NCBI GenBank assembly: GCA_902777125.1
Contig: CACYSQ010000001.1
Coordinates: 1-64,000 of the forward strand
Reading direction: 5' to 3'
DNA length: 64,000 bases
Source of the DNA: Ruminococcus flavefaciens
Lineage (GTDB): Bacteria; Bacillota; Clostridia; Oscillospirales; Ruminococcaceae
Below, one piece after another: positions 1-8,263 of the stretch (positions within the stretch are counted from its first letter, which is position 1; each line of letters starts with the position of its first letter). The notes beneath the pieces were generated by a model that saw only the letters and a program-made list of their open reading frames with translations, did no database searches and was not told the DNA's origin. Position numbers and translations under genes: made by a program.

Positions 1-1
1 C

Positions 2-2563
2 TACTCCGGACGTTCGGTTATCGTCGTAGGTCCTGAGCTCAAGATGTACCAGTGCGGTCTCCCGAAGGAAATGGCTCTCGAGCTCTTCAAGCCCTTCGTT
101 TTAAAGAGACTCGTTGACAAGAAGGCTATCGCTAATATCAAGTCCGCAAGAAAGCTCATCGACCGTGCCGACAACAAGGTATGGGACGCTCTCGAGGACG
201 TTATCAAGGATCACCCCGTAATGCTCAACCGTGCTCCTACGCTCCACCGTCTCGGTATCCAGGCGTTTGAGCCTATCCTCGTTGAGGGTCGTGCTATCAA
301 GCTCCACCCGCTCGTTTGCTCAGCCTTCAACGCTGACTTCGACGGCGACCAGATGGCTGTACACCTCCCGCTTTCCGCTGAGGCACAGGCTGAGGCACGT
401 TTCCTCATGCTCGCGGCAAACAACCTGCTGAAGCCCTCCGACGGTAAGCCTGTTGCAGTTCCTTCACAGGATATGGTCCTCGGTTCATACTATCTTACAA
501 TGGCTAAGCCCGGTGAACCCGGCGAGGGCAAGGTATTCCGCGATGTGAACGAGGCTCTTATGGCTTATAACGAGCACGATGTTTCGCTCCACGCTAATAT
601 CAAGGTAAAGATCACCAAGGATATCGGCGACAAGAAGGTCTCCAAGATCATCGACGCTACAGTCGGACGCCTTATCTTCAACGAGAATATCCCCCAGAAC
701 CTCGGCTATGTTGACAGAACAAACTCCGATAAGCAGTTCGACCTCGAGGTTGCATTCCTCGTAGGCAAGAAGCAGCTCTCCGATATCATCGAGCGCTGCA
801 TAAAGATACACGGCACTACCACTACATCTGAGGTCCTCGACCGTATCAAGGCTCTCGGCTACAAGTATTCCACTAAGGCTGCCCTCACCGTTGCAGTCTG
901 CGATGCTTCGATACCTCCGCAGAAGAAGGAGATCCTCGCAAAGGCTGACGAGGAGGTAGCACAGATCACCGAGGAATATGAGTACGGTTATATCTCCGCT
1001 CAGGAGAAGTCCAAGAAGATCATCTCCCTCTGGACCGATACCAACGATCAGGTTACTGCCGCTCTGAAGGCTAACTTCGACCGCTACAATCCTATCTGGA
1101 TGATGGCTGATTCCGGTGCGCGTGGTTCTATCTCGCAGATCAGACAGCTCGCCGGTATGCGTGGACTTATCGCTAATACCTCCGGCGGCGTTATCGAGAT
1201 CCCGATCAGAGCTAACTACCGTGAAGGTCTTAACATCCTCGAATACTTCATCGCTTCCCGAGGCGCAAGAAAGGGTCTTGCCGATACGGCTCTCCGTACC
1301 GCTGACTCCGGTTACCTCACAAGACGTCTCGTTGACGTTTCTCAGGACGTTATCATTCGTGAGGACGACTGCGGTACTACCGACGGCATCGAGGTCTACG
1401 AGATCAAGAACGGCAACGAGGTCGTTGAGCCGTTCGCAGAGCGTCTCGTCGGCAGATACCTCGCTGAGGACCTCCGCGATGAGTCAGGCGAACTGATAGT
1501 TTCCCGCAATAAGCTCATTAACGATGCGGACGCCAAGAAGATAATCGACGCAGGCATCGAAAAGATAAGGATACGTTCCGTTCTTACCTGTAAGGCAAGA
1601 TACGGCGTATGTGCAAAGTGCTACGGCGCTAACCTTGCTCACAACAATGTCGTATCAGTCGGCGAGGCTGTCGGCGTAATCGCTGCCCAGTCCATCGGCG
1701 AACCGGGTACTCAGCTCACCATGAGAACCTTCCACACCGGAGGCGTTGCTTCTGCCGATGCGGAAGATATCACACAGGGTCTTCCCCGTGTTGAGGAGCT
1801 CTTCGAGAGCAGACGTCCAAAGGGTGCAGCTATCCTTTCAAGGATCCCCGGAAAGATACACATCGAAGAGGTCAAGACCACAAGAAATATCATCGTTACA
1901 AGCGATGAAACAGGCGAGTCCGAGAGCTATATGATCCCCTACAACTTCAAGATAAGAGTTTCTGAGGGCGAGCAGATAGCTAAGGGAACCCGTCTCACCG
2001 AGGGTAACATCTACCCGGCTGATATCCTCAATATCCTCGGCACACAGGCTGTTGAGAACTACATCATCAACGAGGTACAGAAGGTTTACCGTCTCCAGGG
2101 TGTTGATATCAACGATAAGCACATCGAGGTAATCGTCCGCCAGATGCTCCGCAAGATCAAGGTCGAGGAGTCCGGCAGCAGCTACCTCCTCCCCGGAACA
2201 CTCGTTGACCGCAAGGAGATCGACGCTATCAACGGCGAGATACAGGCAAGGATCGACGCCGGTGAGTATGACCTCCAGCTCGTTACAACAACTCCCGTGC
2301 TTCAGGGTATCACAAAGGCTTCCTCCAATTCCGACAGCTTCATGTCAGCAGCGTCCTTCCAGGAGACCACAAAGGCTCTCACAGACGCAGCTATCAGAGG
2401 CAAGAGCGATAAGCTCCTCGGACTCAAGGAGAACGTTATCATCGGTAAGCTTATCCCTGCCGGAACAGGTATGGATATCTACAACCGCGTTGAGGTCGAG
2501 ACAGTCAAGAACGAGGCTTATATGGAACACAACAACGGTTCAGCACCTTCACCGCTGGTATAA
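2..2563 (+). CDS. rpoC: DNA-directed RNA polymerase subunit beta' (5' truncated)
   Basis: This is the C-terminal part (about 853 residues) of the beta' subunit of RNA polymerase. The frame is open from base 2, so the gene begins before the window. The NADFDGD motif (bases 329-349) holds the three aspartates that bind the catalytic magnesium. [12 protein letters not shown] cysteine cluster near 1590-1625 is the second zinc site. The [18 protein letters not shown] stretch with MRTFHTGG (about 1660-1743) belongs to the bridge-helix and trigger-loop region. The gene ends at TAA and is followed at once by a terminator, so it is the last gene of its operon; rpoB is expected upstream. Identification is certain. 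Confidence 0.98.
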   Translation, partial: YSGRSVIVVGPELKMYQCGLPKEMALELFKPFVLKRLVDKKAIANIKSARKLIDRADNKVWDALEDVIKDHPVMLNRAPTLHRLGIQAFEPILVEGRAIKLHPLVCSAFNADFDGDQMAVHLPLSAEAQAEARFLMLAANNLLKPSDGKPVAVPSQDMVLGSYYLTMAKPGEPGEGKVFRDVNEALMAYNEHDVSLHANIKVKITKDIGDKKVSKIIDATVGRLIFNENIPQNLGYVDRTNSDKQFDLEVAFLVGKKQLSDIIERCIKIHGTTTTSEVLDRIKALGYKYSTKAALTVAVCDASIPPQKKEILAKADEEVAQITEEYEYGYISAQEKSKKIISLWTDTNDQVTAALKANFDRYNPIWMMADSGARGSISQIRQLAGMRGLIANTSGGVIEIPIRANYREGLNILEYFIASRGARKGLADTALRTADSGYLTRRLVDVSQDVIIREDDCGTTDGIEVYEIKNGNEVVEPFAERLVGRYLAEDLRDESGELIVSRNKLINDADAKKIIDAGIEKIRIRSVLTCKARYGVCAKCYGANLAHNNVVSVGEAVGVIAAQSIGEPGTQLTMRTFHTGGVASADAEDITQGLPRVEELFESRRPKGAAILSRIPGKIHIEEVKTTRNIIVTSDETGESESYMIPYNFKIRVSEGEQIAKGTRLTEGNIYPADILNILGTQAVENYIINEVQKVYRLQGVDINDKHIEVIVRQMLRKIKVEESGSSYLLPGTLVDRKEIDAINGEIQARIDAGEYDLQLVTTTPVLQGITKASSNSDSFMSAASFQETTKALTDAAIRGKSDKLLGLKENVIIGKLIPAGTGMDIYNRVEVETVKNEAYMEHNNGSAPSPLV

Positions 2564-2570
2564 AACATAA

Positions 2571-2603
2571 ACCCGGACAACAGTCCGGGTTTTCCTTTTT
2601 TAT
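2571..2603 (+). terminator. Rho-independent terminator of rpoC
   Basis: An 8-bp stem ACCCGGAC / GTCCGGGT with an AACA loop is followed by a T-rich run. It starts eight bases after the rpoC stop. Confidence 0.9.
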
Positions 2604-2615
2604 TGCCAGAACCTT

Positions 2616-2640
2616 GTAGGGGCGCATTCCGTGCGCCCGC
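2616..2640. repeat. Dispersed palindromic repeat, GTAGGGGCGCA type
   Basis: The core GTAGGGGCGCATTCCGTGCG is followed by CCC and can fold on itself through GGGCGCA / TGCGCCC-like arms. The same core recurs at 12594-12615, and variants lie at 7097-7122 and 7203-7225. Confidence 0.75.
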
Positions 2641-2695
2641 AGACAACGGATAAATTGTGGGCTGATGTGGGCATCGCATTCTGTATTTGAAGAAA

Positions 2696-2721
2696 GGAAC
2701 GCCGAGGGCGGCGTTCCCTAC
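2696..2721. repeat. Palindromic repeat variant, reversed orientation
   Basis: GGAACGCCGAGGGCGGCGTTCC is a perfect hairpin followed by CTAC. Read on the other strand it begins GTAGGGAACGCC, so it keeps the GTAGGG entry of the repeat family with a different stem. Confidence 0.6.
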
Positions 2722-2753
2722 AATTGGTTTCCGGAACAATTATGCTATGCATT

Positions 2754-2782
2754 AAAAAGGGACGGCTCTTGCCGTCCCTTTG
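2754..2782 (-). terminator. Terminator of the vWA-PP2C pair
   Basis: On the minus strand a GGGACGGC / GCCGTCCC stem is followed by TTTTT, just after the stop of the phosphatase gene. It belongs to the GGGACG...CGTCCC terminator family seen across the window. Confidence 0.85.
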
Positions 2783-2785
2783 AGT

Positions 2786-3772
2786 TTATGAATCATTTCC
2801 TTCGGAATTGATAATGACATCGTCGCTTGCAGGAGGCATTTCCTCTGCGGGAACGGCTTCCTCAGCCGCCGCCTCGTCAGCACTCAGCTTTTCGCGCAGG
2901 ATATCCTCGATAGTCCTGAGACGTTCCATGTCGATTATACCCGAAACGCTTACATCATCGCCGCTGCCTCTGCGGGTCATCTCGGGCAGGAACGCGCTGA
3001 GCTGGCGGACTCCCTCGTCCAGACCGCATTCAATGAAGGTAAGTGCAAGTCCGCGGTAGAAGCCGTAGAGCTGTTCCTTGCTCCAGTAGGAATTCTCGAT
3101 GCCGTCCGTTCCGAGGAATATCGCAGCAGGTATCTCGTCCTTGGGAAAGTAGGCATATCTGTAGGAAAGAACGGCGTCGTCCTGACACATTGAGGTAGTG
3201 ACATTGTCATAGCAGCGCGGGTCCTCCGGCACCGGCTCACAGACCTCGCCGTCCGCATTCAGCACAACGCAGCTTCCGTCGCCTATCTGTATGCAGAGGG
3301 CAAAATCCTCCGTTACCACGGCAAATGCGAGGGTAGTACCGTAAGCCTCGATATAGCGTCCGGAGAGGTATCTTTCGCGGTAATAGTCAAACTGTTCCGG
3401 AATGCGGTCGAGCTCCTCCTCGGTGAATGGCTCAAAGCGGAAGTCCTCCTCAGCGGTGGTATGCCAGCGTGAGACGATGCTTCTCCATAGCTGATCGAAC
3501 AGCATCTCGCGTTCTTTTTCGCTGCTGAGGTCAGCCTCGGCAGTCTTTAGACCGCTCAGGAACTCATTCACGCATTCGAGGGCACAGTCAACGGCAAATT
3601 CCGAGCCGCGTTCTGTGCGGAGATAGCAGAGACTACCGTGACCGTCCGCAGTTGAAGCGAACGAATAGAGGCTGTTATCTATATGGAGCGAGCTGTCCTG
3701 GCATTCTATCCCCTTTTTGATATGATTCTCTCCTATACAGCTATGTGCGAAGGAAGAATATTTCTCCATCAT
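2786..3772 (-). CDS. PP2C-family protein phosphatase
   Basis: A cytosolic serine/threonine phosphatase of the PP2C (PPM) metal-dependent family, 328 residues, with no membrane segment. Family motifs in order are CQDSS (24-28), TADGHGS (41-47, with the metal-binding Asp-Gly), GTTLAFAV, IQIGDGS, LGTDGIE and GSGDDVSVS near the end. It follows the vWA gene by six bases, so the two are co-transcribed. Two start codons lie in tandem (ATGATG at 3772 and 3769) behind AAGGTGAT; the second has the better spacing. The motifs match those of the PP2C at 14849-15766, suggesting a duplicated module. The C-terminal tail (about 290-328) is acidic and Ala/Glu-rich. Its substrate is not shown by the sequence. 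Confidence 0.85.
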   Translation of the reverse strand: MMEKYSSFAHSCIGENHIKKGIECQDSSLHIDNSLYSFASTADGHGSLCYLRTERGSEFAVDCALECVNEFLSGLKTAEADLSSEKEREMLFDQLWRSIVSRWHTTAEEDFRFEPFTEEELDRIPEQFDYYRERYLSGRYIEAYGTTLAFAVVTEDFALCIQIGDGSCVVLNADGEVCEPVPEDPRCYDNVTTSMCQDDAVLSYRYAYFPKDEIPAAIFLGTDGIENSYWSKEQLYGFYRGLALTFIECGLDEGVRQLSAFLPEMTRRGSGDDVSVSGIIDMERLRTIEDILREKLSADEAAAEEAVPAEEMPPASDDVIINSEGNDS

Positions 3773-3778
3773 ATCACC

Positions 3779-4516
3779 TTACCAGTCCGACTCGTCCCAG
3801 TCTGCCGTTCTGTCTTCTCCGATAGCCTCATTAGTCTGTTCAACGACGTCCTCGGCGAGCTTCTTGGATATCTCAACGGGGTCCGTATCGCTGTCGACAG
3901 TGCTTGAATGGCTTGCGAAAACGCTTGTGATAACGCTTGCCTTTTCGATCATAAGGCGGAGCTGATCCTTGTTCTTGACATCGAGGACGGTCTCGGAGCT
4001 TCCCGAGAAGCGGGCAAGAACGCCCTTATCCGAATCCTCGCCGATAGCGAAGGCTATCTTTATAGCTCTCTTGAACCAGTTGTTCTTCTGAAGTGCAGTG
4101 AGACCGCTCTCCCAGTTATCTGTGGGACCGCCGTCACTGAAAAGGAGTATTACCGGCGGATATGCGCCGGCAGAGGTCTGGAGGAACTCATTTCGTGAGA
4201 GCTTCTTATCGAGCTCCTTGAAAGCAGCGCCCATGTCCGTAACTCCGCAGGCTTCAAACGATTTGAAGCGGTAGCCCTCGGGGGAGACCGGTTCGGAGGT
4301 CACCCATTTTGCACCTGTTGAAAATTCGAGAACGGCGATCTTGATCTCAGCGTCATCGCTCTCGTCGCTGATCTCCTGAAGGGTCTGCATGACCTCCTCA
4401 AGAGCAGATTCCACCTGTCCAATCTTGCTGCCCTGCATACTTCCCGAGGTGTCGATGACGTAAAAGAGTGTCATCACCTTTCTGACAGCGGGAGCATAAT
4501 CATCTAAGCCCGGCAT
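3779..4516 (-). CDS. vWA-domain protein (TerY-like)
   Basis: A single von Willebrand factor A domain of 245 residues with no signal peptide, so cytosolic. The metal-ion-dependent adhesion site is complete: DTSGS at 22-26, threonine 93 in GVTDMGAAF, and aspartate 128 in LLFSDGG. Such small vWA proteins resemble TerY, which partners PP2C phosphatases and kinases in TerY-P triads. Here only the phosphatase follows, six bases downstream, and no kinase is adjacent. It shares long similar stretches with the vWA protein at 15826-16692, for example GV(T)xMGAAFKEL and LSRN. A good AGGAGG site precedes the ATG. Confidence 0.85.
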   Translation of the reverse strand: MPGLDDYAPAVRKVMTLFYVIDTSGSMQGSKIGQVESALEEVMQTLQEISDESDDAEIKIAVLEFSTGAKWVTSEPVSPEGYRFKSFEACGVTDMGAAFKELDKKLSRNEFLQTSAGAYPPVILLFSDGGPTDNWESGLTALQKNNWFKRAIKIAFAIGEDSDKGVLARFSGSSETVLDVKNKDQLRLMIEKASVITSVFASHSSTVDSDTDPVEISKKLAEDVVEQTNEAIGEDRTADWDESDW

Positions 4517-4570
4517 AATTCCAATCCTCCTGTTAAAGATCTAAAGTTAACTATATTATTATTTTACTAC

Positions 4571-4600
4571 ATTATACCGGCTTTGTCAAGGTTTGTGCAA
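4571..4600 (-). promoter_or_regulatory. Probable sigma-A promoter of the vWA-PP2C pair
   Basis: On the minus strand TTGCAC (4600-4595), an 18-base spacer and TATAAT (4576-4571) lie about 55 bases upstream of the vWA start. Confidence 0.6.
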
Positions 4601-4673
4601 GAACTGAGGGCTAAGAAATCGGAGATCAGAAAGCAGCAGGGGAGGGCTCCCCACACAATAACGTGAAAACACC

Positions 4674-4715
4674 GGCAGGGACGCATTCCGCAGCCCGCTC
4701 GGCGGATAATATCCG
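4674..4715. repeat. Palindromic repeat remnants
   Basis: GGCAGGGACGCATTCCGCAG is a degenerate copy of the repeat seen at 2616, followed by GGCGGATAATATCCG, a second palindromic motif that recurs at 7163-7177. Confidence 0.5.
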
Positions 4716-4742
4716 TACCTTTTTTTGATTTTCCTCCATTAT

Positions 4743-4771
4743 TTGACAAACTTCGAGCTTTGTGGTATAAT
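4743..4771 (+). promoter_or_regulatory. Sigma-A promoter of the barrel/yqeG genes
   Basis: TTGACA (4743-4748), a 17-base spacer and TATAAT (4766-4771) match the consensus exactly. Confidence 0.85.
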
Positions 4772-4838
4772 GTTACTGTTTGTTTAATGTAAATAAAGGC
4801 TTCCGATGAGAAGGCTATTTTTTGAGGTTGGTGGGATC

Positions 4839-5525
4839 ATGGAAAGGAAACCCGAGCTTATCGTTATGCTGACGTATAATGACTGCACAGTGGAAAATGC
4901 TTACGAGATATTTGACAGGTGCAGGGAGTCGAAGGCTCAATACTGGGGCTTTAAGGAAAAGCCCCTTCCTCCTGAGGAGATGAAGCGTCTTTACGCTTAC
5001 ATGAAGGAGTGCGGAAAGACTACCGTTCTTGAGGTGGTGGAATACACTGAGCCCGAGGGCATCGAGGGCGCAATGCTTGCCGTTGAATGCGGCTGCGATA
5101 TCCTCATGGGAACGGTCTATTCGGACAGGATAAACGAGATATGCCGTGAAAACGGTATAAAGTATATGCCGTTCGTGGGTGATGTCTATGACCGTCCGTC
5201 CATACTCGGCGGCACTATCGAGGGCATGATCGCTGAGGCAAGGGAGTGCATAAGCAGGGGAGCTTACGGTATAGACCTCCTCGGCTACAGGTTCACAGGC
5301 GACCCGGTCGAGCTGATAAGCCGCTTTGTAAAAGAGGTCGAAGCTCCTGTGTGCGTTGCCGGAAGCGTGAACAGCACTAAAAGACTGGACGAGCTCTGCG
5401 ATATCGAGCCTTGGGCATTCACTATCGGAAGTGCCTTTTTCGATGAGGACTTCGGCAGCGGCTTCGGTGCCCAGATAGACATGGTCTGCGACTATGTCGG
5501 CGGGAGGAGTACCGTGAAATGCTGA
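4839..5525 (+). CDS. Beta/alpha-barrel domain protein
   Basis: A predicted TIM-barrel protein of 228 residues whose reaction I do not recognise. Near the C-terminus the strands VCVAGSVNS and WAFTIGSAFF resemble the glycine-rich phosphate-binding loops of NanE/HisF-like barrels, so a phosphorylated small substrate is plausible. An in-frame ATG at 4806 has a weak AAAGG site and would add 11 residues; the ATG at 4839, giving MERKPELIVML, fits barrel strand 1 and is preferred. The stop overlaps the start of yqeG (ATGCTGA), so the two are translationally coupled. Confidence 0.65.
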   Translation: MERKPELIVMLTYNDCTVENAYEIFDRCRESKAQYWGFKEKPLPPEEMKRLYAYMKECGKTTVLEVVEYTEPEGIEGAMLAVECGCDILMGTVYSDRINEICRENGIKYMPFVGDVYDRPSILGGTIEGMIAEARECISRGAYGIDLLGYRFTGDPVELISRFVKEVEAPVCVAGSVNSTKRLDELCDIEPWAFTIGSAFFDEDFGSGFGAQIDMVCDYVGGRSTVKC

Positions 5526-6052
5526 AAAAATACTACCCGTGGGGCTATGCCCGGAGTGTATTCTCGCTCGATTACGGCAAGCTTTACGCAAGGGGCTACC
5601 GTGCGGTGATATTCGACATTGACAATACCCTCGTTCACCACGGCGACCCTTCAACGCCGGAGATAGACGAGCTGTTCCGGGAGATACACGCTGCCGGACT
5701 GAAAACGCTTCTCCTCACCAACAACGACGAGGAACGCGTTCAGCGCTTCATCACGAATATCGACACGCTGTACATATGCGATGCGGATAAGCCTGCACCG
5801 GCTTGCTACGAAAGGGCGCTTTCCATGCTCGGCACGGAAAAAAGCGAGACCCTCTGCGTGGGCGATCAGATGTTCATCGACGTCATAGGCGCCAACAGAG
5901 CCGGTATACCGAGCCTTCTCGTGCATTTCATACAGCTTCCCGGTGAGACGAAGATCGGAAAAAAGCGATACATTGAAAAGTTGATACTCAGCTTCTACCG
6001 CCGCAGCCGTTTGAGAAACAGACTCGGCGACGTATATAACCGCAGCGTATGA
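5519..6052 (+). CDS. yqeG: YqeG-family HAD IIIA-type phosphatase
   Basis: A 177-residue HAD phosphatase of the YqeG family. Motif I is VIFDIDNTLV with the nucleophile aspartate, motif II is LLTNN, and motif III/IV is VGDQMFIDVIGAN. Family length is about 170-180, so it is complete. The N-terminal PWGYARSVFSLDYGKL segment is typical of this family. The start codon overlaps the stop of the upstream barrel gene by seven bases. Physiological substrate is not established by the sequence. Confidence 0.9.
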   Translation: MLKKYYPWGYARSVFSLDYGKLYARGYRAVIFDIDNTLVHHGDPSTPEIDELFREIHAAGLKTLLLTNNDEERVQRFITNIDTLYICDADKPAPACYERALSMLGTEKSETLCVGDQMFIDVIGANRAGIPSLLVHFIQLPGETKIGKKRYIEKLILSFYRRSRLRNRLGDVYNRSV

Positions 6053-6139
6053 AACACGCCTCTAAGGCGGCGGGTTCCATATTTCCGTTCAGTGTGAGTT
6101 TGATCTCCCACTCAACGGAAGCGAGCTTTTAGCTCGCCG

Positions 6140-6166
6140 CTGCTTGTTAAAAGCTGCACTTTAAAA
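6140..6166. repeat. Short dispersed repeat CTGCTTGTTAAAAGC
   Basis: CTGCTTGTTAAAAGC followed by TGCACTTT also occurs at 19230-19253 with small changes. It follows a GCGAGC / GCTCGC hairpin (about 6121-6137). Function is unknown. Confidence 0.4.
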
Positions 6167-6180
6167 AAGGAGTGAACTGA

Positions 6181-7029
6181 ATGTTTTGGAACAAGGATAA
6201 ACTGTTCTGTGACATAAACCCTACCTGCTACGCTATTTCGGAGCAGAAGGAGATAGTAAAGAGACATATTTCCGACTTTTTAGGAAAGGAAAAGTACGCT
6301 GAGAGACGGATAAAAAAGAAGCTCCCTGTCGTTGTTTACAGTCAGAGCTCCCACCTCATCAAGCGCGGACCGGGCATCGACCCTATTCTTCAGATAAACA
6401 AGGCTGTCAATATCAGACTTGCCTGCCGCAGAATGAACGGTCTCCTGATACGTCCCGGCGAGGTGTTCTCGTTCTGGCATACCGTCGGCAAGACCACCAA
6501 GAGCCGCGGCTACCGTGACGGACGAGTTATTGTGAACGGCAAGCTTATCCCCGGCATAGGCGGAGGTCTCTGCAATCTCAGCAACACTATCCACCGTACT
6601 GTCCTCCACAGTCCGCTCGAGGTTACGGAGTTCCACCAGCATTCGGACGCCCTCGCTCCCGATGAGGGAAAGCGCGTTCCTTTCAGCTCGGGTACGTCAG
6701 TGAACTATAACTATATCGACTACAGGTTCAGGAACAATACCGACCGCGATGTCCAGCTTCTCGCGTGGTGCGACAAGGACTCCCTCCATATCGAGCTCCG
6801 CAGCGTCAGGGAGTTCCCCGAGACATACCGCATAACCGAGGAGGGACACCACTTCCAGAAGGAGGACGACGGCAAGTATTACCGTGTATCGAAGATATAC
6901 AAGAACGCCTACGACCGCGGAACCGGCGAGCTCATCAGCAAGGAGCTCGTGCTCGATAACCACTCCGAGGTAATGTTTGACCCGGCATTGATACCGCCGG
7001 AGCTCATACAGCAGCCGGAAACGGTCTGA
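6181..7029 (+). CDS. VanW family protein
   Basis: A 282-residue VanW-domain protein. Diagnostic segments are LIRPGEVFSFWHTVG, then YRDGRVIVNG, PGIGGGLCNLSNT and HRTVLHSPLEVTEFHQHS. VanW was first seen in vancomycin-resistance clusters, but its activity is unknown and most copies, like this one, sit apart from van genes. The N-terminus lacks a clear signal peptide. A strong AAAAAAGGAG site lies before the ATG. It is separated from yqeG by 128 bases of hairpin-rich DNA and so may have its own transcript. Confidence 0.85.
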   Translation: MFWNKDKLFCDINPTCYAISEQKEIVKRHISDFLGKEKYAERRIKKKLPVVVYSQSSHLIKRGPGIDPILQINKAVNIRLACRRMNGLLIRPGEVFSFWHTVGKTTKSRGYRDGRVIVNGKLIPGIGGGLCNLSNTIHRTVLHSPLEVTEFHQHSDALAPDEGKRVPFSSGTSVNYNYIDYRFRNNTDRDVQLLAWCDKDSLHIELRSVREFPETYRITEEGHHFQKEDDGKYYRVSKIYKNAYDRGTGELISKELVLDNHSEVMFDPALIPPELIQQPETV

Positions 7030-7040
7030 GCGTGCAGGGC

Positions 7041-7122
7041 GTAGGGGAGGATAATATCCGTCTGTGCCTTTCGATGCAAATATCAAAAAACATTCTGTAG
7101 GGGCGCACATTGTGTGCCCTTG
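7041..7122. repeat. Cluster of palindromic repeats
   Basis: GTAGGGGAGGATAATATCCG (7041-7060) and GTAGGGGCGCACATTGTGTG (7097-7116, then CCC) are two members of the GTAGGGG-headed family in the same orientation. Confidence 0.6.
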
Positions 7123-7162
7123 CCGTTTGTATTTATACCCGGTAATGTGTTCGCTGACCCGC

Positions 7163-7225
7163 GGCGGATAATATCCGCCCCTACGATACATTCGTTGTCC
7201 TTGGGCGCACGGAATGCGCCCCTAC
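7163..7225. repeat. Palindromic repeats, inverted orientation
   Basis: GGCGGATAATATCCGCCCCT ending in AC (7163-7184) and GGGCGCACGGAATGCGCCCC ending in TAC (7203-7225) are reverse-oriented members of the family, ending in CCCCTAC. With 7041-7122 they fill the gap between two convergent genes. Confidence 0.65.
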
Positions 7226-7254
7226 TATGCACTACGAACTAACAACTAATAACT

Positions 7255-7285
7255 AAAAGGGACGCCTTAAGGCGTCCCTTTTTAT
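7255..7285. terminator. Bidirectional terminator between vanW and the COG0523 gene
   Basis: AAAAGGGACGCC / GGCGTCCCTTTT is a perfect 12-bp inverted repeat with a TTAA loop. A-run and T-run flanks let it work on both strands for the convergent genes. Confidence 0.9.
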
Positions 7286-8262
7286 ATGGATACAAAGTCC
7301 GGGGCGGTGTTCACGCGGCGGAAATGGCGATCTATAGCCAAACGATCGAGCTCGTCGCCTATCACGGTCAGCACAGCCTGTCCCTCCGGTACCGGTGAAA
7401 GCTCAGTGTGCTCCGGCGAGGCGTTCACACGCAGCCAGCCTCCGCAGCCGTCCGGAAGTCCTCCCTTGATACGGTATATCCGTCCGCATTCCGGATCGGA
7501 AAATATCTCCCCGAGAACAGCCGCGATACCATCCGCCGGAATGCTCAGATTCATGAAATAATGCGCCGTACTGCTGATATCCTCCGGAAGATAGAGCTTA
7601 ACGTACCGGGAGCCGCGGTAGCCTGCGTTCATAAGGACGCTGAAATCCGCATCGGTAAGTTTATCCCAGTCCTTTACGAAAATATCGCCGGTACTGAGCC
7701 TCCTGTCGCACTTTATCACTTCAAGTCCGCGGTTGATTCGGTCGAGGACTCTCCCGGCAGCCTCGTCGGGAGCCTCACCTTTCAGCATACCGGTCTTGCT
7801 CAGTATGAGCTTTCCGCAGCAGGCAGCCTGCGAGGCGAGGAGGTACTCCATCTGACCGGTCAGTCCCTCTTTCATGGTCGGGTCGGCTATGGTGAGGACG
7901 CTCCCGACCTCGAACCAGCGGTCGAGGGGCGATTCGTGCAGGAGGTCGAAGAACTCGTCCATGTCGAAAATGCCGGAGGGTTCAACGATAACGCGGTCGA
8001 AATGCTGCATACCGAGGGAGATGAGCTGGGTCTTGAACCGCCTGCGGTGACAGTCAGGGTCTCCGCCTCCCGCAACCATTTCAAGCACACAGCCGGCACT
8101 TTTCAGCTCAGCGAGCATCATCATGTCAGCGTTCACAGCACCGTAGTCGTTCTCCAGCACGGCGACGCGGCTGCCCTGAGAGAGCAGGTGTCCCGCATAG
8201 TGCTTCAGCAGGGTGGTCTTGCCCGAGCCGAGAATGCCTGTGATAAGGTCTATCTTAGTCAT
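7282..8262 (-). CDS. CobW/COG0523-family GTPase
   Basis: A 326-residue G3E-class GTPase of the CobW/COG0523 family, which usually act as metallochaperones or metal-insertion proteins. The P-loop is GILGSGKTT (9-17), the Walker B-like segment is VIVEPSG, and an SKTGM segment stands at the base-recognition site. The usual CxCC metal-binding motif after the first strands is missing: the aligned stretch reads GGGDPDC, keeping only one cysteine. The C-terminal domain (about 225-326) is the CobW_C type. It starts one base after the stop of the flippase gene, so the two form an operon. The metal served is unknown. Confidence 0.85.
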   Translation of the reverse strand: MTKIDLITGILGSGKTTLLKHYAGHLLSQGSRVAVLENDYGAVNADMMMLAELKSAGCVLEMVAGGGDPDCHRRRFKTQLISLGMQHFDRVIVEPSGIFDMDEFFDLLHESPLDRWFEVGSVLTIADPTMKEGLTGQMEYLLASQAACCGKLILSKTGMLKGEAPDEAAGRVLDRINRGLEVIKCDRRLSTGDIFVKDWDKLTDADFSVLMNAGYRGSRYVKLYLPEDISSTAHYFMNLSIPADGIAAVLGEIFSDPECGRIYRIKGGLPDGCGGWLRVNASPEHTELSPVPEGQAVLTVIGDELDRLAIDRHFRRVNTAPDFVSI

Positions 8263-8263
8263 A

